This document shows positions 56,928 to 64,000 of a stretch of DNA of 64,000 nt, piece after piece. Both the position numbers and the translations under genes were made by a program. The notes under the pieces were generated by a model, which was not told the DNA's origin, made no database searches, and saw nothing but the letters and a program-made list of their open reading frames with translations. The number at the start of each line of letters is the position of its first letter. Positions within the stretch are counted from its first letter, which is position 1. The stretch comes from Symsagittifera roscoffensis (lineage: Eukaryota; Xenacoelomorpha; Acoela; Convolutidae). The stretch covers positions 46,951,785-47,015,784 of the forward strand of contig NC_087068.1 in NCBI RefSeq assembly GCF_963678635.1, read 5' to 3'.

Positions 56928-57237
56928 GATGATTTTTTGTAAAGTTATGGGACTTTAATTGCTGCCAATTTGGCCAACTTAGGAATTAACGCGCAATACT
57001 TTTCGTGATAATAAAACATAAGCGGTGCTTCAATCAGACTTAGCAATCGCTCAAAATTGAATCGAGGCATGCTTCTTGATTCAACAACAACTTTGCTATT
57101 ATGCAAAAAACATCAATTTGTATTATATATAGCGTTTGTGGGGATGATTTTGGAAAAAAGCTTAAAATTTTCGTTCTTTTTTTTCATGAACTTTAGTCGG
57201 AACACTCAGGGCGTCACTTTGACACAAACAGTCTTGC
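56928..57237 (+). mobile_element. HER fragment, forward, left-truncated
   Basis: Begins inside the family at GATGATTTTTTGTAAAGTTATGG, then GCCAATTTGGCCAA, and keeps a diverged right end (CGGAACACTCAGGGCGTCAC, then ACAGTCTTGCTT). Confidence 0.6.
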
Positions 57238-59699
57238 TTCTCTTTCAGTATGCAAACCACTGACTGAATTCAGCAAAAAAAATCTTATCTAATTTTTGCA
57301 GTTTAGAACCAGCAGTGACAAAAATAGACATAAATTGATTATATACAGAAAAATCTACAGATTAACTAACCATAGAACCCATTTACTTACAGCCATTTCA
57401 CAAACGATAACTGTTTCCTTACAAATTTGAAAACAAATGGTTTCTACTGCCAATATAATCGAGTTTTCTATTCTATAAAACCTGTATATAATCTTTGGAT
57501 AATATGTATCAAGTCAGTATAATAAATTTTTACGAAAAAAGCTGTGCATAATCTGTAGCTAAAATTAGATAATCTGTATATAATATGTAAATAAAATGTA
57601 TGATTTTGGTTATCTTGTCTGAATTTTGTAGGGATTGTAACAATATAAGTTTTGACCATCCAAAACTCAAATTATTAGTTTTGAGAAAAATCTTCCGCAG
57701 TGTTATAGTGAGCTGAGCTCACTCGAGCAGAGTTGTTTGCCGCAAACAACAAGTCTTAAGATTCCCGTAAAATTTTTCAAAACAAGCGTCCACGCGTTAA
57801 GAAAAGTATTTTTGTGCTGAATTGTTTCATCTATCTATTTTAAAAAAGAACTTTTTCCTCAGACCAAACATCAACATCAAACTGAAAAACCTTATAACCT
57901 GCGATCTATACTTAATTCAATGAACCCATCTGATGGGCAACAACTTTTAAAAAATCATTGCAAAATCTGTATTTTAAATGCATATAGTTTGTATAACCCT
58001 ACATTGAATTTGTATATGGTCTATCTACTATATATTCTGTAAATAATCGTTTTTTAAATTGCTGATAGTCTGTATATAAAATAGAGATAATCTCTAAATA
58101 ATCTATCTTTAATCTGCATAAAATATGCAAAAAAAAGTGAATACGGAAACTAACAATTTAAAAGCGTTCGGATTTTATTTATATACTGGTGATATACCGA
58201 ATAAAATTTATGCGGAACAAAATGCATTATAATAGATAATTAAAACTATATAACTGAATTTAAACAAATTGAAGTTACAACAGATCTGAATTCTGTATGA
58301 GTTTTCGTAGATACAACAGATCTGAATTCTGTATGGGTTTTCGTAGATAAATGATTTTTATCTATTTTTGTCTGTGCGAAAAAGTTCTTCCTCTTTCTGC
58401 CCATCATGCAACTTTTTACAAGTAAAAGATTTGTTCACATTAATTAACAGTCTGATTATTTATTCCATGATTAAAGTTTTTTTTCATATGTAATTTTGTA
58501 AAACCTCTCGACTTGCCTTAAAACCGATGCTTGTGTCAGTTGGCGCGAACAAAAAACAGTTTTTTTAGATTACTTGTTTTATTCCCGCAAACCAATTTAG
58601 GTTAGGGGACATAAATTGCTGGTTTTTCAGAAATTATTTTCGAGGGCAACACAAAACGTTCTCATTAGTAAAAAAAATCAATCGGAAAAAAGCAAATTAC
58701 AATTAATACTTAACACTATTATAGAGATGAATAAGCTATTTGGTATCAAAAAACTTCTCTAGCAATATATATTCAGCGCGCGTGTTTTGAAATGAAAGTT
58801 TTATGCGGGATCAAGTTTCAAAATTATTACATGCTTGGGGGGACATTCTACGGTAGGTCACTTAGAGGGGTAGGGGGGAGATATTGTATGGTTGATCCCT
58901 TTTTATCTGTATGCAGATTTTTACTGACCTCTTCCTTCTACAGTAACACGTTAACTGAGTCTATTAGCTTGCCTCAAATATTTTGCAACGCGTTCATAAA
59001 AATAAGTCGAAACAACCCGAGCACAAAGTTTTTGTCGGTTTTTCTGTCTAAGCATCAATGAAAAATTGAAAGGATGAATATGCTGAATTCTTTTAATATC
59101 CATACTTGAGAATGATTAAGGAAATAAAAAGTTTAGTACCTTTTGAAAACAAATTTTGAAAATTGATCAATAGTGAAGCTGTAATTTCCATGTTTTTTTT
59201 AGATTATTGCTGAAGTCGCATTATAACAAAAATGTTCTGGTCTTGTTCAAGTAGCAGACAATATTCTGTCCTAAGTCTCTGGCAACCAAAATAATAAAAT
59301 AATTTTTTTTACTAAAATTTTTTTTCAATTTTTGAAATTTTTCTTCTTCTTTGATAATGGTGGAATGAAAAAAAATTTCTTGAGTAATTGTTTGAACAAG
59401 TAAAAAATTCAAGTCTGAAACACCTTTGTTTTCAAACCGTTGTTTTTCGACTGTGCAGAATTTTGTAGGAAATTTCTCTTTGCAGTATTATGTATAACTG
59501 AGAGACTTTCAAGCCTATTCTTATTTCGATGCCATCTGGTGTTTGTTTGTTCAACCTGATTTGACGTGAAAAACGCCGCGGAACAGCAATAGTACCATAT
59601 CTTAGAAACAGAAATGGAGACCATGTGATCCCAGTGCCTCAAGAGATCGTTTGAAGAAACTTTGATAAACACGAAAGAAGAAGCCTTCCTTCAGCTTAC
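57238..59699. other. Intron with a small tandem duplication
   Basis: Two adjacent 36-bp units at 58276-58311 and 58312-58347 differ at one position. Many ATAATCTGTATATAA-like pieces at 57500-58130 form a loose AT-rich repeat. No gene recognised. Confidence 0.45.
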
Positions 59700-59909
59700 C
59701 TGATCGTTTTCTAGATTCTTCTTAGCAAGCATTCGGCTTAGATTATCTTTGGCCGAGTCCAGTTTAACACAGATCTCTCGCACGGCAGCCAAGTCGCAGA
59801 GCACAGCCTCCTTGTCCGCATTGGAGGCTCTGAGTTTGTCCTCGAGATGGCTAATTTGACTGTTCTTCTGAGAGAGCATCGACTCCTGCTGCTCTGTCAG
59901 CTCACGGCT
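59700..59909 (-). CDS. Coiled-coil (CEP135/TSGA10-like) gene, exon 4
   Basis: 210 nt (70 codons, phase 0 at both ends) between acceptor GTTTTTCAG and donor GTAAGC. Encodes SRELTEQQESMLSQKNSQIS, then LEDKLRASNADKEAV, LCDLAAVREICVKLDSAKDN and LSRMLAKKNLENDQ. The L-C-D-L-x-A-V-R-x-x-C-V-K-L-D pattern is what I associate with CEP135 and TSGA10; in CEP135 this belongs to the C-terminal centriole-scaffold part. Family assignment is from memory; the splice structure and coiled coil are direct. Confidence 0.8.
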
Positions 59910-60142
59910 CTGAAAAACAAGGTTTCAATCAGCCAATCTAACACTTACAGATTTTTTGAGGGTTAAAATAGTTAGAGATAATTAATTTCTGTTCTGCTTC
60001 TTGGAATCTACTGAAGTCAACAAAATATTTTTTATTCAGTTTTTTGAATAATTCGTGTGTTATGGTCTTTTTCTTCTTCAATAAGTCGTCTCAACTTTGT
60101 CATAAGTTTTTAAAAAAATGTTTTTTTTTTTTGAAAACTAAC

Positions 60143-60328
60143 TTGTTGCAGTTGCTGGTTCAACTCGTTGGAGTTCTCCTCCTCCCGCCGGATGAGGGCG
60201 TCTCTATTGATCAGGTCCAGTCTGAGGGACTGCAGCTCAGCCGTGAGTGCCTGTGCCTCCCCCTCCCACTTGGCACTCTCCCCCTCTTGTTTCCTCAACA
60301 GTTCCACCACACGCGACTTCTCCTGTTC
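60143..60328 (-). CDS. Coiled-coil (CEP135/TSGA10-like) gene, exon 3
   Basis: 186 nt, 62 codons, phase 0 at both ends, acceptor AATTTAG and donor GTTAGT. Encodes EQEKSRVVELLRKQEGESAK, WEGEAQALTAELQSL and RLDLINRDALIRREEENSNE, a strongly charged heptad-like stretch with no Pro or Gly break except in QEGES. GC-rich codons stand out from the AT-rich introns. Confidence 0.8.
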
Positions 60329-61003
60329 CTAAATTACACTGAGTGATGCGATTGATTGGAAACATGAATAGGAAATATGAATTGAACTTATGAATAGCCA
60401 TTTGTAACTGATTAATGCTCAAATTATGGCCATTTTAGCATGAATTTGTTGTTCTTGATTCCATCGAAACAATATTAAACACTGCTCTGAACGCAAAAGT
60501 TCGAAACGCAAAAGTTCTGAACAAATTCTTTTGACACAATCAACATTCTTAGGACACACTCTTCATACTATGGAAACAATGGTCTTCATAATCACGACTG
60601 AAAGGGTTTAAAAGGGTTGCGACTTCATGTGTTGTTTACTTATGGAACCTGGTTTCATGAGAAAAAAACCGGAATGCAAATAATTTCATCACTTTCACTG
60701 GTCCGAAGATTTGTTTTATACCGTGATTGAAACGATACATTGAGGGCAACGGAAGTCTCGCTCGCTTAGCAGTTCGACCCTAACGCAGGAGCGAGCCTAG
60801 GATCTAGGGGGAGGGGGATTTCAAAAACTTAAGATATTGTCAATTTGTTTTTAGGTCAACCCAATTGGTTTCAAAAGCTCTTCAAAACAGCATAAAGCAC
60901 CCTGTTTTCACAAAATTTTGGACTTTTTGTAGGAAGAGTTGGGTACTTATCGCAAAAATATTCGACCATTTTTCCTGTTCCCAATTAGTGTTGTCGGTCT
61001 TAC

Positions 61004-61114
61004 CAAGTGGTTGTTGGCGTCATGTTGTCGGGAGTTCTCCTCCTGGGAATGGTACAGTCTCTGTCTGTAGTTGTCTCTCTCTTCCTCGGTCGCCTGCAGC
61101 TGCTTCGCATAGTT
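61004..61114 (-). CDS. Coiled-coil (CEP135/TSGA10-like) gene, exon 2
   Basis: 111 nt, 37 codons, phase 0 at both ends, acceptor CATTCTAG and donor GTAAGA. Encodes NYAKQLQATEEERDNYRQRL followed by YHSQEENSRQHDANNHL. Coiled-coil character; the size and phase match its neighbours. Confidence 0.7.
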
Positions 61115-61529
61115 CTAGAACATTCTCGAACATTCCCAACCAACTCAAATTGATCTGCACTTTCACCAACCAGAAATACTTTCTTACGTAATTTTTTGTA
61201 TGTAACAGACAGATGATATATATGAAATACTAAGTGAATGTGTTCAGAGTCTGTCAATATTTTTTTTTTCAAACGGCATAACTATCGAGCATTTGTTAAC
61301 ATATCGTAAAGTCTTGATCCAAAACGTCAGTTCTTATAAAACTTATGTGAAAAATGTAGTTCATGTCAAATTATTGGAAACAATGGTTATAAGTATCTTA
61401 TTCCGCCAGAACAGTATGAACTCTTTTTCTAAGATCATTTTGATAGTTTTTGAAAAATTGATTACCGGGCACTGAGCAATATTAGATTGATTAGTTTAGT
61501 TCAGATTTGTGGGCCGAAATGGATCAATT

Positions 61530-61630
61530 TAATATAAGCAACAATTTGATAAAAGCAACAATTTAATATAAGCAACAATTTGATAAAAGCAACAATTTGA
61601 GATAAGCAACAATTTGAGATAAGCAACAAC
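61530..61630. repeat. Minisatellite, AAGCAACAATTTGATAA-type unit
   Basis: About six tandem units of 16-18 bp with alternating variants (TTTGATAAA, TTTAATATA, TTTGAGAT). It ends about 40 bp from the exon 1 donor site. Confidence 0.85.
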
Positions 61631-61668
61631 TATTAGTTGAACGATTGTTTCCTTAAGTGCGTTCTCAC

Positions 61669-61893
61669 CTGCGACTCGTGAGTAATTTCACTTAGATCCC
61701 CTTGCAATTTGCGTATCTCCTCGTTCTGCAGATCCCGACTGCTCTTCAGCTCCTGCACTTCATACAGTCTCCCTTCCAGTTGTCTCTCTAGAGATTTGAT
61801 CTCCCGCTCGCGACTTCCTTTCTCGTCGCTCACATGTTTAAGAGTCACTTCAGTGTCGGCCAGAGTTCGCTCCAAGCCAGAAATGTGACGGTT
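61669..61893 (-). CDS. Coiled-coil (CEP135/TSGA10-like) gene, exon 1 of those identified
   Basis: 225 nt, 75 codons, phase 0 at both ends, acceptor GTGTTGCAG and donor GTGAGA. Encodes NRHISGLERTLADTEVTLKH, then VSDEKGSREREIKSLERQLE, and later KSSRDLQNEEIRKLQGDLSE. Continuous coiled coil. No start methionine context, so further 5-prime exons must lie at higher coordinates, mostly outside the window. Confidence 0.8.
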
Positions 61894-62076
61894 CTGCAAC
61901 ACACACAAACATGCATGAAGTTAATTAATTATAATTTTTCTAGTAACTGATGTTTTTGATTGATGTTTTTAGTGCATGTTGAAAGTTTGACCAAATAAAC
62001 AAGCGCTTCTCCGCTTTTTTCTAGTAAATATTGGAGTATGTTGCAGGTAACTAGAGTATAAATGCATATAAAACTA

Positions 62077-62156
62077 AACAGGATCGCCGAGCGGGCTATT
62101 CTAAGTTTACCAAAACTAAGAAGACCATTCCAGCGTAGGTTCGAGTTCTCCACGGG
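62077..62156 (+). other. tRNA-like sequence or tRNA-derived SINE remnant
   Basis: GCCGAGCGG (62086-62094) looks like an A box of the Ser/Leu type and GGTTCGAGTTC (62138-62148) like a B box at tRNA-like spacing. A T-arm can be drawn with one mismatch, but no acceptor stem forms, so this is not a functional tRNA gene. Confidence 0.35.
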
Positions 62157-63111
62157 CCCATGTATTAGCATACTAAAAAAAGTTGTTTTCATCCTATTTG
62201 ACCATTTTTTTACAGTTTTTTTTGTTCTAATTCGGTTCTGCCTTGATTAAGGCTGACCGTGAAAAAGAACAATTTATCTCAAGGACATTACCGGTTCTTG
62301 TGGCTAGCTTGCGCCGATTTATACCGTTTTCAGGGCAGGTTATTGGTATTTTTGCTGTGGTACATTCAAATGAAACAAATGATTTTTGGATTTTCGGAGA
62401 GTTTATTTACCGACAAATGCTCCCATTAATTCAATCATTTCAACCTTGATATTTTTAACCGATTTACGGAGATTGAGTGCATGTAAATTTTGGAATAATA
62501 TACTATAAGTTTATATTAAGTATGTACTATTTAGTATTATATTGGAGTAAACTACAACATACTAAGGTGATCTTAAAAAAATTTGGAGATGCTCTTAGGC
62601 AAATTTGGATTCGTAAATTATCAAGCAGCAAAGATGGAACCATTTGGGCAGCCAGGGGGTCAAATTCCTGAGAGAGGGGGCGTAACCCCGTCCTCCCTAA
62701 ATTTTAATCCAATTAAGAAATTCCTTTTCAATAAGGGAACAATTTGTCTAAACCTTACAAAAATTAATTTTGTTTTGAATCTTCAAAGATCATAAAAAAG
62801 CTCTCTCGTTTTGGATATCCATACTCCTTTAAACTCCTTGGATACCCATACTCCTTTAATGGAAAAATATTGCCATTATCATCCATTATTGTTGCAAATT
62901 TAGACAATGAAATCGAATTTATTGCCTAAAATGTATGCCTAAACGATTTGATTATTTCGTGAATATAAAAACCATTATAATTGAGATTATAGTTCTTTTA
63001 GAATCCATTAAAATTGATTATAATGGATTATCATCTCAATCATTATTTTTGCTAGAAATATAAACATTTCTGTATTTTCCAAAGCCTACTCCTTTTTACT
63101 ACGCAAGTCTT

Positions 63112-63210
63112 AGGTTTGATTTTGGATAACCTGGGTAATTGTTGAACGCAAATACTCATGAGAATCTCATATCTATTAGGAACAAATTGGAATACTTACT
63201 TTTATCGTAT
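63112..63210. repeat. Direct repeat (partner 63320-63412)
   Basis: Shares GATTTTGGATAACCTGGGTA, ATTGTTGAACGCAAAT, CTCATGAGA and ATATCTATTAG blocks with 63320-63412. Confidence 0.8.
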
Positions 63211-63319
63211 GGGCAAAAAAAGTTTAGGGAATGTCAAACTAAAAGAATTCCGTGATCTATTCAAATTTTGGCAAACGACTAAAATACGGCTTCTACGACA
63301 GAAAGGGTTTGGCAAGTCT

Positions 63320-63412
63320 TGGTTTTGATTTTGGATAACCTGGGTAATTGTTGAACGCAAATCCTCATGAGAGTTATATCTATTAGAAAGAAATTCGAAT
63401 TCTTACTTGTAT
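63320..63412. repeat. Direct repeat (partner 63112-63210)
   Basis: Second copy, about 208 bp downstream, with small substitutions and one short deletion. Confidence 0.8.
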
Positions 63413-63523
63413 CAAGTGAGCAAAATAACATGACTGTTAAAATTTAAAACCCTTTATAAATCATGCAAGAGCAAGATGCTTCCAAAATTTTGAATTCTTT
63501 GAGCTGAATTCTTGATATCTTAC

Positions 63524-63589
63524 AAGTGCATTTCGCGTTCCCTCCACAGTTTTTACTGATGACGTTTTATATGCTTTTGGAGCAATTAT
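63524..63589 (-). CDS. Possible upstream exon of the coiled-coil gene
   Basis: 66 nt (22 codons, phase 0 at both ends) between acceptor CAATTTCAG and donor GTAAGA. Encodes IIAPKAYKTSSVKTVEGTRN followed by AL. The phase fits the exon at 61669-61893, but the residues are not coiled coil and I recognise no homology, so it could be a chance pairing of splice-like signals or part of another gene. Confidence 0.3.
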
Positions 63590-64000
63590 CTGAAATTGCA
63601 CCTTTGTCTTCTTCCTTGTATTCAATTTTGTTAAACCTAACAAACGGTTAAAAATTACACAAATAATTTACTTGAAGCTATATGCCCTAGCCGCAGATTT
63701 TGAAACGTTTTCTTAAAAATCTTGAATAAACATGAAACTAATAAAATTTCCAAAGTGACATTTGGCTTAATATTTGACAGAAACTTTGTAAATAATTCGT
63801 TTTTGTTGTTCTAAGTTATTACACTTTTCTTGCATAAAACCTTTAAAAAACTGATCATTTTAAGAAATTTTTTGTTTGAATTCCACCTGACCCGGGAAGT
63901 AAACTTGAGGTTCATTACGCCAAATTTTTACTTATAATAAAAATCATTTTAGGTTGAATTTTTTTTTTTTATATGAGAAACTCGAAGCATCATCTTTGTG

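Noticed and set aside
61530-61630. CRISPR-like array
   Set aside because: Units are adjacent with no unique spacers and the genome is eukaryotic; it is a minisatellite.

Overview
The window is AT-rich nuclear DNA from a metazoan, probably an invertebrate. Evidence: spliced genes with long introns, an AIG1/IMAP-type GTPase, a CEP135/TSGA10-like centriolar coiled-coil gene, CR1/Jockey-type LINE remnants and intact Ty3/gypsy LTR retrotransposons. I cannot name the species. There are no bacterial operons, CRISPR arrays or rRNA genes. Most of the window is intron or intergenic sequence filled with repeats.

Layout. 1-6.7 kb is a graveyard of LINE pieces, mainly minus strand, including a gap-free direct repeat (1-1043 and 5632-6674) and a graft of a gag-like fragment. 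7.1-7.3 kb is a palindromic cluster of a short motif. 9.5-10.25 kb is a minus-strand AIG1/IMAP GTPase gene with two opposite frameshifts. 10-25 kb is gene-poor, with copies of a hairpin-ended ~0.5 kb repeat (called HER here), long hairpins, two more bidirectional motif clusters (19.98-20.26 and 22.9-23.3 kb) and G/C homopolymers.

From about 25.7 to 61.9 kb (perhaps to 63.6 kb) lies one minus-strand gene. At least seven distinct exons encode a continuous coiled-coil protein resembling CEP135/TSGA10. Inside it, 10,102 bp (25793-35894) is tandemly duplicated (35905-46006) with a 10-bp junction. Each unit carries two host exons, HER copies and a complete 7,595-bp Ty3/gypsy element in the host gene's orientation. 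The LTR-to-LTR difference and the 5-bp target duplication recur in both units, so the segment was duplicated after one insertion. The two exons total 308 nt, so including both copies would break the frame.

The retroelement has one 1884-codon Gag-Pol frame. Its ATG straddles the LTR/primer-binding-site boundary. A single in-frame TAG separates it from a further open frame. A near-palindromic 9-mer, CCCGAYGGG, recurs through the element in all three reading frames.

46-59.7 kb is a 15-kb intron with further HER copies. 59.7-61.9 kb holds four phase-0 exons of the coiled-coil gene, and 62-64 kb holds repeats, a tRNA-like sequence and a possible further exon.
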